DNA of 64,000 bases, taken from contig NZ_FTNE01000015.1 in NCBI RefSeq assembly GCF_900156265.1, forward strand, positions 1-64,000. The letters are read 5' to 3'. The stretch is from Acidiphilium rubrum. GTDB taxonomy: Bacteria > Pseudomonadota > Alphaproteobacteria > Acetobacterales > Acetobacteraceae. The notes under the pieces were generated by a model. That model saw only the letters and a list, made by a program, of their open reading frames with translations. It did not search any database and was not told the origin of the DNA. The position numbers and the translations under genes are program-made. Of this stretch, positions 8,736 through 16,923 are shown piece after piece (positions within the stretch are counted from its first letter, which is position 1; every line of letters begins with the position of its first letter).

Positions 8736-9695
8736 TCAAACGACGCGATGCGCCGGCTCGTCGCCCACCAGTACGGCAGCGATACCATCGAGCGCCAACA
8801 TCCCCATGGCCGCCCTTGTTTCATGCGTGGCGCTACCGAGGTGGGGCAGCAGGACCGCGTTTTCGAGGGTGAGATAGCCGGCGGGGACGGTGGGTTCGGC
8901 GGCGAAGACGTCGAGCCCGGCGGCGGCGACGTGCCGGGAGGTCAGGGCGGCGATCAAGGCATCGTCATCGATGGTCGAGCCGCGGCCGGTGTTGACCACG
9001 ATGGCGCCGTGCTTGAGCTGGGCGATGCGGGCGGCGTTCAGCCAGTGCAGGGTTGCAGGGCCGCCGGGCAGGTGGATCGACAGCACATCGCACGCGCCCA
9101 GGAAGTCGACTTCGTCCGGATAATAGGTGGCACCTTGTTCCTGCGCGGCGGGCAGGTTGCGGCGGTTGTGGTAGATCACCCGCATCGAGAGGCCCTGCGC
9201 CATGCGCGCGAGGGCCTGACCGATGCGCCCCATGCCGAGAATGCCGATTGTACGGCCTTCCATGCTGGAGCCGAGCATGAAATCGGGGGTCCAGCCGCCC
9301 CAGGCGCGGGCGCGGATCAGACGTTCGCCTTCGCCGGCGCGGCGGGCGGCCATGAGCATCAGGGTCAGCGCGATCTCCGCAGTGGCGAAGGACAGCACGT
9401 CCGGCGTGTTCACCACGGCGAGGCCGCTGGCGCGTGCGGCTTGCAGGTCGATATGATCGGTGCCGACCGAGAAGGTGCCGATCACTCTCACGCCGACCGG
9501 GATCTGCGCGATCACGCTGGCGTCGATCCGGTCCGCCGGGGTGACGAGGACGGCATCGGCGTCGGGCAGGGCTGCCAGGAACGCCTCGGCATCGAACGGT
9601 CCGATCATGTCGAGATACTGGGCGTGGTATTCGGCGGTTGCCCGGCCGGCGACGGCCGGTGGCATTGTGCGGGTGATCACCAATCGTCGTTTCAT
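8736..9695 (-). CDS. NAD(P)-dependent D-2-hydroxyacid dehydrogenase (glyoxylate reductase type)
   Basis: A 319-residue cytoplasmic enzyme. The nucleotide-binding motif is GILGMGRIGQALA in the middle, with the catalytic Arg in VVNTGRGSTID, Glu in AGLDVFAAEP and His in LPHLGSATHETR, the standard Arg-Glu-His triad. It interconverts 2-oxo acids such as glyoxylate or hydroxypyruvate and their D-hydroxy acids. Its ATG overlaps the stop of the molybdopterin fusion gene (ATGA at 9692-9695), so it is translated as the last gene of the molybdenum-hydroxylase maturation operon, an unusual place for this family. Confidence 0.88.
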   Translation of the reverse strand: MKRRLVITRTMPPAVAGRATAEYHAQYLDMIGPFDAEAFLAALPDADAVLVTPADRIDASVIAQIPVGVRVIGTFSVGTDHIDLQAARASGLAVVNTPDVLSFATAEIALTLMLMAARRAGEGERLIRARAWGGWTPDFMLGSSMEGRTIGILGMGRIGQALARMAQGLSMRVIYHNRRNLPAAQEQGATYYPDEVDFLGACDVLSIHLPGGPATLHWLNAARIAQLKHGAIVVNTGRGSTIDDDALIAALTSRHVAAAGLDVFAAEPTVPAGYLTLENAVLLPHLGSATHETRAAMGMLALDGIAAVLVGDEPAHRVV

Positions 9696-11311
9696 GAGCC
9701 ATCCTTCAGCGCTGCCAGCGCATCCTTGGTGTCGAAATCGCGCAATACCGCATCGTCGTCCATCGCTACTTCGGCGACGAGTTCGAGATTCTGCGCCAGG
9801 ATCTGGCGGGCGCCGGCATCACCGTCGAGTGCGGCGATCGCTGCGAAGAAGCGCCGGTCCCAGAGCACCGGGTTGCCGCGCCGGCCGCGATGGGTCGGCA
9901 CCACGATGGCGCGGCCTTCATCCGGATCGTATGCCGCGATCAGACGGTCGAGCGCCGTGGCATCGACCAGCGGCATGTCGCCCAGGCAGATCAGCGCCGC
10001 CGATACATCCTCGGTCAGGGCGGCGACGCCGGCTTTGAGGCTTTCCGCCATGCCCTCGGCGAAACGCGCGGCTTGGACGAAGCGGAGGGTGCGTCCCGCG
10101 AGGGCAGCTTGCACGAGATCGGCCTGGTGGCCGGTGATCACGATCACCTCATCGGCGCGGGAGGCCAAAGCGTGATCGACCGTCATGGCGAGCAGCGCGC
10201 GCCCGTCCGGCAGGGGGGCGAGCAATTTGTTGGCGGGGGCGGCGCGCGAGGAACGGCCGGCAGCGAGCACCACGACGGCGATGCGCGGCGCGGCAGATGG
10301 CGCGGGGCGTGCGGCGCGCGGCACCGGGCGTGGGGCGAATTCCTTGAGCAGGCCGCCGATGCCCATGCCGGCGATCGTCGCATGATCGATCGGGACGCCG
10401 GCGAACACGCGATCGAGCACAAAATCGATGCCGTTGAGTTTCGGGCTGCGGGCGCAGCCGGGCAGCACGATGGCGGGCATGGCGCCGATGCGACCGAAAC
10501 AGAGCAGATTGCCCGGATCGACCGGCATGCCGAACCGCTCGATCACGCCGCCTGCGGCGACGATCGCGGCCGGGGCGACATCGGCGCGGTCGGTCACCGC
10601 CGAGGCGCCGGCGATCAGGATCAGATCGGCACCGGCGGCGCGCAACGCGGTGATGGCTTCGGTGATCGGCGCTGGTTCATGCGGCGTTTCGATCGGGTCG
10701 AGCAGGCGGCCGCTGCGGGCGAGCACGCGGCGGCGGGTCGCATCGATCGTGTTGCGGATGGCGGCATCCTTGAGTTGCGGCAGGCGGGACAGGATCAGGC
10801 CTGCGATCAGCGGCCGGAACGGCAGGATCGTGATGGCGGGCGTGTGTTCGAGCAGGACGGTGGCGCGGGCGAGCGTGGCGGCGGCGACGGCGAACGGGAT
10901 GATCTTGAGGGTTGCCAGCATGTCGCCGGCGGCAACCGGCACGGCATCAGCCAGCGTGCCGAGGGTGATCGCTTCGTCGATGCCGTTCAGCGCATCGATC
11001 GTCGCGCGGTCGAGGCGCAGCAGCCCGGCGACGGCGGCGAAGGCATTCACCCGCCCGTGCACCGGCCCGGCGATCCGCAGCCCCGGGGCCTCGAGGCACG
11101 CGCCGAGCCGGGCGGCGGCAGCGGCTTCCGGCACATCGCCGGGATCGAGGCGCGCGACGATGATTTCATCATGCCCGGCCGCGCGCAGGGCGGCGATCAA
11201 GGCAGCGTCGAGAACCGCACCTTTGGCGATCAGGCGATCGCCGGTTTTGAGACTGTGCGCCAAAATGGCGCCGGTCAGCGCATCGCCCAGCGGTGCCGGT
11301 CCAAAAATCAC
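9692..11311 (-). CDS. Fusion of molybdopterin-binding domain and MocA-like nucleotidyltransferase
   Basis: A 539-residue protein starting with GTG at 11311, which overlaps the preceding stop as GTGA. The N-terminal ~330 residues resemble MoeA/MogA-type molybdopterin-binding proteins (LKTGDRLIAKGAVLDAALIAALRAAG, later LILIAGASAVTDRADVAPAAI). After a proline-rich linker the C-terminal ~200 residues are a MobA/MocA nucleotidyltransferase, with the binding loop VVLAAGRSSRAAPANKLLAPL and the acidic motif ALICLGDMPLVDA. The MocA half would transfer CMP to molybdopterin, making the cytosine dinucleotide cofactor used by CO-dehydrogenase-type enzymes. This fused arrangement exists in other alphaproteobacteria. 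Its place between xdhC and the dehydrogenase gene fits cofactor maturation. Confidence 0.85.
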   Translation of the reverse strand: MIFGPAPLGDALTGAILAHSLKTGDRLIAKGAVLDAALIAALRAAGHDEIIVARLDPGDVPEAAAAARLGACLEAPGLRIAGPVHGRVNAFAAVAGLLRLDRATIDALNGIDEAITLGTLADAVPVAAGDMLATLKIIPFAVAAATLARATVLLEHTPAITILPFRPLIAGLILSRLPQLKDAAIRNTIDATRRRVLARSGRLLDPIETPHEPAPITEAITALRAAGADLILIAGASAVTDRADVAPAAIVAAGGVIERFGMPVDPGNLLCFGRIGAMPAIVLPGCARSPKLNGIDFVLDRVFAGVPIDHATIAGMGIGGLLKEFAPRPVPRAARPAPSAAPRIAVVVLAAGRSSRAAPANKLLAPLPDGRALLAMTVDHALASRADEVIVITGHQADLVQAALAGRTLRFVQAARFAEGMAESLKAGVAALTEDVSAALICLGDMPLVDATALDRLIAAYDPDEGRAIVVPTHRGRRGNPVLWDRRFFAAIAALDGDAGARQILAQNLELVAEVAMDDDAVLRDFDTKDALAALKDGS

Positions 11312-11994
11312 GCTCTGGTCGGCTTGCCGCGCCGCGCCGCGACCATCTGGGCGATGACCGAGATGGCGATTTCGGGCGCGGTCACCGCGCCGATATCGAG
11401 CCCGACCGGGGCGCAGATGCGCGCTAGCGACGCCTCGGTTAGACCGGCTTCGCGTAGCCGGTCGAGCCGTGCGGCGTGGGTTTTCCGCGAGCCCAGCGAG
11501 CCGATGTAGAACGCATCGGTCGCGAGTGCGGCGATCAGGGCCGGATCGTCGAGTTTGGGGTCGTGCGTCAGGGTGATGATGGCGGTGCGCGCGTCCGGGC
11601 GCAGGGCTTGCAGGGCTTCGTCCGGCCAGTCCGTTCGGGTGACGACGCCGGGGAAGCGGTCGGCCGAGGCGAAAGCGCGGCGCGGATCGACCACGACGAC
11701 ATCGAACCCCATCGTGGCGGCGAGCGGCGCCAGGCTTTGCGCGATATGCACGGCGCCGACGATGATCGCGCGCGGGGCGGGGTTGCGGGATTCGATGAAC
11801 CAATCCTCCGCGCCGATCGTGACCATGCCGGTCTTGTCGGCGGCGAGCATCGTGGCGGCTTCGAGTGCCAGCGCCTGCGGTGCGGCAGGGTCGGGCAGGA
11901 TGAAGGCCGTACCATCGGGCAGGCGGGTTGCGAAAGCGACCGGGATGCGCTGGGTGGCGGCGGCCTGCAGGGCGTGGAGGTGCTCGGCTTTCAC
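11308..11994 (-). CDS. XdhC family protein, C-terminal Rossmann half
   Basis: A 228-residue protein starting at GTG 11994 (GTGA overlap with the previous gene). It carries the Rossmann-type XdhC C-terminal domain: RAIIVGAVHIAQSLAPLAATMG, then VVVVDPRRAFA, and FYIGSLGSRKTHAARLDRL near the end. XdhC/CoxI proteins hold the sulphurated molybdenum cofactor and deliver it to molybdenum hydroxylases. Here the family's N- and C-terminal domains are two separate overlapping genes rather than one ~330-residue protein, an arrangement known in other alphaproteobacterial cox clusters. Confidence 0.87.
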   Translation of the reverse strand: MKAEHLHALQAAATQRIPVAFATRLPDGTAFILPDPAAPQALALEAATMLAADKTGMVTIGAEDWFIESRNPAPRAIIVGAVHIAQSLAPLAATMGFDVVVVDPRRAFASADRFPGVVTRTDWPDEALQALRPDARTAIITLTHDPKLDDPALIAALATDAFYIGSLGSRKTHAARLDRLREAGLTEASLARICAPVGLDIGAVTAPEIAISVIAQMVAARRGKPTRA

Positions 11995-12314
11995 GCCAGT
12001 TTTTCCACGAACACCGAGACCTTGCCGCCACAGGCGAGGCCGACCTCCCAGGCGCGTTCGTCGGTGACGCCGAAATCGAGCACTTGGGGCGTGCCGGTCT
12101 CGATGCTGCGCTGCGCGGCCTCGGCCACCGCACCCTCGATGCAGCCACCGGAGACCGATCCGGCGATCCGGCCCGATTGCGTGACCGCCATCCGGCTGCC
12201 GGCGCGGCGGGGCGAACTCCCCCAGGTACTGGTGACGGTGGCGACCGCCACGGCCTCGCCCGCCGCCAGCCAGTCGGCGGCGATCGTCAGAATATCCTCG
12301 GAATCCATGGTCAT
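11991..12314 (-). CDS. XdhC/CoxI family protein, N-terminal domain only
   Basis: A 107-residue protein corresponding to the XdhC_CoxI N-terminal domain: AVATVTSTWGSSPRRAGSRM, then GSVSGGCIEGAVAEAA with the conserved Cys, and GLACGGKVSVFVEKLA with a second Cys. The start chosen is ATG 12314, because it overlaps the coxE stop as ATGA, like every other junction in this operon. It works with the following gene product in inserting the molybdenum cofactor. Confidence 0.87.
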   Translation of the reverse strand: MTMDSEDILTIAADWLAAGEAVAVATVTSTWGSSPRRAGSRMAVTQSGRIAGSVSGGCIEGAVAEAAQRSIETGTPQVLDFGVTDERAWEVGLACGGKVSVFVEKLA

Positions 12315-13525
12315 GTCCGTCCTTCCCACAAAGCGGCCGCTTGCAGCCGGGGCGGTGCGGCGCTCGACAGCGCCGTGACCAGCCCCCGCAGGCTCGCGAG
12401 GTTATGCACCGGCCGAAACTCATCGACATAGGGCAGCATCGCCCGTGCGCCCTGCGATTTTGGCGCGAATCCATCGTAGCGCAACAGTGGGTTGAGCCAG
12501 ATGACGCGGCGGGCCGAGCGATGCAGGCGCGCCATGTTCTCGGCCAAACCTACCGCGCCGTCACGGTCCAGCCCATCGGTGACCAGCAGCACGACAGCGC
12601 CTTGCGCCAGCACGCGGCGGGACCACAGGCAGTTGAATTCGCTCAGCGCCTCGCCGATCCGCGTGCCGCCCGACCAGTCCGGCACCAGGCTGGCGACCTG
12701 GGCGAAGGCGATTTCGGGGTCGCGGCGCGCGAGTTGACGGGTGATGTTGGTCAGGCGGGTGCCGAACAGGAACACCGTGACGCGGTCGCGATCGTTGGCG
12801 ACGGCGTGCAGGAAATGCAGCAGGATCTGGGCGTAGCGCGCCATCGAGCCGGAAATGTCGCACAGCACGACCAGCGGCGGCGGTTTGGTGACCGGCACAC
12901 GGCGGGTGATGTCAAAAATCTCGCCGGAGTGGCGCAACGCTTCGCGCATCGTGCGTTTCAGATCGACCCGGCTGCCGCGCGCGGCAACCCGGAAACGGCG
13001 GGTGCGCCGTTCATCGAGCGGCAGACTGAGCCGGCCGATCGCGGCCTTGGCTTCGGCAATTTCAGCCGCGCTCATCGCCTCGAAATCGAGGGTTTCCAAC
13101 CGTTCCTGGCCGGAGGCGGTCAGGATGGCGTCGATCTGCCGGGGCTGGTCGGGTTCGGGCGGGCGGTCGCGCGGCTTGGCGGTGGCCATGGCTTCGGCGA
13201 GGCGGCGAGCACCGGGGGGTGCGCGTTCCTGCGAGGCGGCGCGCCCGTCCATTTGCGAGAGCAGCGCCTCGAACGTCGCGGCTTCGGGGTTGCGCCAGAA
13301 CACCGAGAAGGCCTGGTCGAACAGGGCGGCGTGTTCGTGGCGGCGCAGCATGACGGCGCGCAGGGCCGCGTGCATCACGCGGCGGTCGGTGATGTCGACA
13401 TGGGCGAGTGCCGTGGCGGCGGCGACCATTTCGCCGGGGCCGACCGGCAGGCCGGCGCGGCGCAGCAGGCGGGCGAAATGCATCACATTGGACGCCAGCA
13501 CGCCGTTGGCGGCGGGGGCGTTCAT
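12311..13525 (-). CDS. coxE: CoxE-like VWA-domain maturation protein
   Basis: A 404-residue cytoplasmic protein with a von Willebrand factor A-type domain in its C-terminal half. The metal-ion site is visible as LVVLCDISGSMARYAQ (DxSxS), followed by VLLVTDGLDRDG. In Oligotropha, CoxE works with the AAA ATPase CoxD to assemble the copper-sulphur-molybdenum centre of CO dehydrogenase. It follows a MoxR/CoxD gene with an ATGA overlap, the pairing typical of MoxR-VWA chaperone systems. Confidence 0.88.
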   Translation of the reverse strand: MNAPAANGVLASNVMHFARLLRRAGLPVGPGEMVAAATALAHVDITDRRVMHAALRAVMLRRHEHAALFDQAFSVFWRNPEAATFEALLSQMDGRAASQERAPPGARRLAEAMATAKPRDRPPEPDQPRQIDAILTASGQERLETLDFEAMSAAEIAEAKAAIGRLSLPLDERRTRRFRVAARGSRVDLKRTMREALRHSGEIFDITRRVPVTKPPPLVVLCDISGSMARYAQILLHFLHAVANDRDRVTVFLFGTRLTNITRQLARRDPEIAFAQVASLVPDWSGGTRIGEALSEFNCLWSRRVLAQGAVVLLVTDGLDRDGAVGLAENMARLHRSARRVIWLNPLLRYDGFAPKSQGARAMLPYVDEFRPVHNLASLRGLVTALSSAAPPRLQAAALWEGRT

Positions 13526-14424
13526 GCGGCGCGGACTGCCTCCCCGGTCAGCCGGGCGGCGACCTCGCCGCGCACCTTGGCGATATCGTCCTGGTATTTC
13601 AGCAGGGCACCCAGCGTATCATCGACCGCGCCGGGGGCGAGTTCGGTTTCATCGAGGGCGGCGAGTGCCGAGGCCCAATCGATCGTTTCGGCCACACCGG
13701 GCAGTTTGAAGATGTCGGTGGTGCGGATGCTCTGCACGAAGGCGACCACCTGGGCCGAGAGCAGGGCGGGCACGCCGGGCGCGCGGGCGGCGAGGATGGC
13801 GCGTTCGCGCGCGGCATCGGGGTAGTCGACCCATTGGTAGAGGCAGCGGCGGCGGATCGCGTCGTGGACTTCGCGGGTGCGGTTGGAGGTGATGATCACG
13901 ATGGGTTTGGTGGTCGCCGCGATGGTGCCGAGTTCGGGGATGGTGATCTGGAAATCGCCGAGGATTTCGAGCAGGAACGCCTCGAACGGTTCATCGGCGC
14001 GGTCGAGCTCGTCGATCAGCAGGACCGCCGGCGGCAAAGCGGGGTCGATCGCCGAGAGCAGCGGACGGCGGAGCAGGAAGTCCGGCGCATAGAGGTTCTG
14101 GCGCAGTGCCGTGCGGGACTCGCCCGACGTTTCGGCGAGGCGGATTTCCATCAGCTGGCGCGCGTGGTCCCATTCATAGGCGGCGGCGGCGAGATCGAGC
14201 CCCTCGTAGCATTGCAGGCGGACCAGGCGGCGACCGAGCTGGGCCGCGAGCACCTTGGCGATTTCGGTCTTGCCGGTGCCGGGTTCGCCTTCGAGGAACA
14301 GCGGTCGTTCCATTGCCAGCGCCAGATGCACGCTGGTCGCCAGCGCCCGGTCGGCGATGTAGTCGCCACGGGCGAGGAGAGCGGCGGTTTCGGCAACCGA
14401 GGTCGGCAAGGGGATTGCGGTCAT
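13522..14424 (-). CDS. coxD: MoxR-family AAA+ ATPase, CoxD-like
   Basis: The 300-residue protein contains Walker A GEPGTGKTE, Walker B VLLIDELDRAD, and sensor regions (VIITSNRTREVHDAIRRRC) typical of MoxR ATPases. CoxD is needed for sulphuration and copper insertion at the CO dehydrogenase active site, acting with the VWA protein CoxE. It overlaps coxG upstream and coxE downstream by 4 bases each. The exact client enzyme is inferred. Confidence 0.9.
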   Translation of the reverse strand: MTAIPLPTSVAETAALLARGDYIADRALATSVHLALAMERPLFLEGEPGTGKTEIAKVLAAQLGRRLVRLQCYEGLDLAAAAYEWDHARQLMEIRLAETSGESRTALRQNLYAPDFLLRRPLLSAIDPALPPAVLLIDELDRADEPFEAFLLEILGDFQITIPELGTIAATTKPIVIITSNRTREVHDAIRRRCLYQWVDYPDAARERAILAARAPGVPALLSAQVVAFVQSIRTTDIFKLPGVAETIDWASALAALDETELAPGAVDDTLGALLKYQDDIAKVRGEVAARLTGEAVRAA

Positions 14425-15065
14425 CCGATGAATTTGGCGATGACGATGGCAACCACAACGATCGAAATGATCAGGGGTATCCAGATTCCGATCGGCAGGC
14501 CGGCGATGACCGGGTTGCTGCGGTCGTAGCCATCGGCGGCGGGGGCGTGGGCGTGGTCGTGATCGGCCATGGTATCCTCATGCGCAGGGTGGTGGGGCGC
14601 TGCCGCCGGCAGCGGGGCGGCGACGGCGGGGGCGACCAGTTCGGAGAACCGGGTGAAGAAGGTCTCGGCGTAGGATTTCGCGACCGAATCGATCAGGCGC
14701 GCGCCGAGTTGCGCCATTTTGCCGCCGATCTGGGCGTTGACCTGGTAGTGCAGCGCGGTGCCGCCGGGGGCATCGGAGAGTTGCACCTTTGCGCCGCCCT
14801 TGGCGAAACCGGCCACACCACCCTGCCCTTCGCCGGAAATCGTGTATGAGTTCGGCGGATCGAGGTCGGCCAGCGTGACCTTGCCGTTGAACCGCGAAGA
14901 GATCGGGCCGATCTTGGCACTGACCGTCGCGGTCATTTCAGTATCGGAGAGTTTATCGATGGTTTCGCAGCCCGGGATGCAGGCTTTCAGCACTGCCGGA
15001 TCGTTCAACGCCTGCCACACCGTCTCGCGCGGTGCCGCGATCAGCCGTTCACCAGACATATCCAT
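14421..15065 (-). CDS. coxG: CoxG-like SRPBCC protein with C-terminal membrane anchor
   Basis: A 214-residue protein with an N-terminal CoxG/SRPBCC domain (about 1-150; MDMSGERLIAAPRETVWQAL, then LKACIPGCETI), an Ala/Pro linker and a C-terminal transmembrane helix (IPLIISIVVVAIVIAKFIG). CoxG recruits CO dehydrogenase to the cytoplasmic membrane in Oligotropha. It is the first gene of the seven-gene maturation operon, with a ribosome site AGGAGCG just ahead of the start. Confidence 0.88.
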   Translation of the reverse strand: MDMSGERLIAAPRETVWQALNDPAVLKACIPGCETIDKLSDTEMTATVSAKIGPISSRFNGKVTLADLDPPNSYTISGEGQGGVAGFAKGGAKVQLSDAPGGTALHYQVNAQIGGKMAQLGARLIDSVAKSYAETFFTRFSELVAPAVAAPLPAAAPHHPAHEDTMADHDHAHAPAADGYDRSNPVIAGLPIGIWIPLIISIVVVAIVIAKFIG

Positions 15066-15175
15066 CAGAGGGACGCTCCTTCATCGAATTCGACTATCAT
15101 CGCCGTGTGTAGTTTGACCGTCGCGGCGGCGCAAATCATCGGTGATATGCCCTGTGATTGCGTGAGCCGGCGGCC

Positions 15176-16447
15176 ATGACCAGCCTGGCGGGTGCGATAC
15201 CGTCGATGCTGCCGTTCATTGGCACGTTGCTCAGCTTTGCGCTGTTGCCGGGGCTGGCACCGCGGCTGTGGCACCGGCGGATGGTGTCGATCACCTTGTC
15301 GTGGGTGGTGCTCGGCCTGGTGCTGACAGCGGTGCGCGCGGGGCCGGTGGCGGCGCTGGGCGGGCTGTGGGTTGCGACGGTGGGTGATTTCCTGCCGTTC
15401 ATTGCGATCCTGATGGCGCTGTACACGCTGGGCGGCGGCGTGCTGATCGCGGGCGGGCCATGGGGGCGGCCGGGCGGCAATGTGCTGCTACTGGCGATCG
15501 GCACCGTGCTCGCCGGGGTGATGGGGACGATCGGCGCGGCGCTGCTGCTGATCCACCCGCTGCTGGCCGCAAACGGCGCGCGGCGCGAGCGGCGGCATCT
15601 GGTACTCGCCTTCATTATTCTGGTGGCGAACGCGGGCGGGGCGCTCAGCCCGCTGGGCGACCCGCCGCTGTTGATCGGGTTTCTGCGCGGCGTGCCGTTT
15701 TTCTGGCCGACGCTGCATCTGGCGTGGCCGATGCTGGTGATCGCCGTACCGGTGCTAGCGCTGACCTATGGCATCGACCGGCGGCTGGCGGCGCGCGAAC
15801 CGGTGGCCAAATCAGAGCGGTTGCACCTACGCGGCGGGTTGAACATTGCCCTGCTAATCCTGTTCGTGGGCGCGATCACGCTATCGGGGCTGGTGCCGGG
15901 GCCGATGCTGGCGGTCGGGCCGGCACGGTTGCCGGCGGCACAGGTGGCGCTGACGCTGCTCGCCGCGATCGTGACGCTGATTTCAGAACGCAGCACGGCG
16001 GCGAGCATTCGCGCGCGCAACCGCTTCGCCTGGGCGCCGATGGTAGAAATCGCGGTGCTGTTCTTTGCGATTTTCGCGACGATCCCGCCGGTGCTGCATC
16101 TGCTGCAAACGGCACCGCTCGGGCGAAATCCGGCGCTGTGGTTCTGGCTGGCGGGGCTGTGTTCGGCGTTTCTGGACAGCGCGCCGACGTATTTGATGTT
16201 TTTCCAGGCGGCGGGTGGCGATGCGGCGCGGCTGATTATCCCCCCTGCCCGGCTGCTGACGGCGATTTCGGCGGGATCGGTGTTTTTCGGTGCGGTGACT
16301 TATCTGGGCAATGCGCCGAATTTGATGATCCGGGCGATCGCGGCGCGGCGCGGGGTGCGGATGCCGGGGTTTTTCGGCTATTGCGCGGCGGCGGGGTTGG
16401 TGCTGGCGCCGCTGCTGATCGTGCAGACCATCCTGTTCTTTATCTGA
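15176..16447 (+). CDS. NhaD/citrate-transporter-like ion antiporter
   Basis: A 423-residue integral membrane protein with 11-12 hydrophobic segments, belonging to the ion-transporter superfamily that includes NhaD-type Na+/H+ antiporters. The diagnostic stretch is ILVANAGGALSPLGDPPLLIGFLRG, with a matching second-half motif (GSVFFGAVTYLGNAPNLMIRAIA). ATG 15176 is preferred over a TTG six codons upstream. It runs divergently from the cox operon and ends by overlapping DUF983 by 8 bases. Ion specificity is not visible. Confidence 0.8.
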   Translation: MTSLAGAIPSMLPFIGTLLSFALLPGLAPRLWHRRMVSITLSWVVLGLVLTAVRAGPVAALGGLWVATVGDFLPFIAILMALYTLGGGVLIAGGPWGRPGGNVLLLAIGTVLAGVMGTIGAALLLIHPLLAANGARRERRHLVLAFIILVANAGGALSPLGDPPLLIGFLRGVPFFWPTLHLAWPMLVIAVPVLALTYGIDRRLAAREPVAKSERLHLRGGLNIALLILFVGAITLSGLVPGPMLAVGPARLPAAQVALTLLAAIVTLISERSTAASIRARNRFAWAPMVEIAVLFFAIFATIPPVLHLLQTAPLGRNPALWFWLAGLCSAFLDSAPTYLMFFQAAGGDAARLIIPPARLLTAISAGSVFFGAVTYLGNAPNLMIRAIAARRGVRMPGFFGYCAAAGLVLAPLLIVQTILFFI

Positions 16448-16904
16448 CCGCGGGGTTCGGGTCGTCCGGCCCGATTCCCGAGCGGATCAGGTCGAGCTTC
16501 ATCATCATGGCGAGCACGATGCCCTTGATCGGGCGTTGCAAGGAGAGTTGCAGCACGATCGCCAGCGGGATGAACACGATCAGCGAGGTGGTGTAGCGCA
16601 GGCCGCCGTCGCGGTCCGCGATCAGCAGGCCGGCGCCGATGATCGCAAGGCCGATCACGATGGTGAGGTAGGGCGGCAGCGTGTCGCACGGCACCAGGCC
16701 GAGCGGGGCATCGCAATGCGGGCAGCGGGCGCGGATGACGAACCAGTTGGCGAAGGCCGAGGCCTGGCCGCAGGCGGGGCAGCGCATGGCGGCACCGCGC
16801 GCGAGCGCCCTGCCCCACCCGGGCATGGTGAAGGTCGGCACGCGGGACGGCGGACGGCGCGACCAGCGTTGCGCCGGCAGGGTGAGTTTCGGGGGGGCGG
16901 TCAT
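16440..16904 (-). CDS. DUF983 family membrane protein
   Basis: A 154-residue protein with the DUF983 zinc-ribbon-like pattern (MRCPACGQASAFANWFV, then RCPHCDAPLGLV) followed by two transmembrane helices (PYLTIVIGLAIIGAGLLI and TSLIVFIPLAIVLQLSL). DUF983 genes often sit near cytochrome oxidase genes in alphaproteobacteria, but not here. Function is unknown. It converges with the antiporter gene, overlapping by 8 bases. Confidence 0.8.
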   Translation of the reverse strand: MTAPPKLTLPAQRWSRRPPSRVPTFTMPGWGRALARGAAMRCPACGQASAFANWFVIRARCPHCDAPLGLVPCDTLPPYLTIVIGLAIIGAGLLIADRDGGLRYTTSLIVFIPLAIVLQLSLQRPIKGIVLAMMMKLDLIRSGIGPDDPNPAVR

Positions 16905-16923
16905 GCGGTCTCTCCGATCGGGG

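Noticed and set aside
9890-11509. Open frame of 539 codons on the plus strand
   Set aside because: Antisense shadow of the molybdopterin fusion gene; the composition (Gly, Asp, Arg, His) and lack of motifs show it is not a protein.
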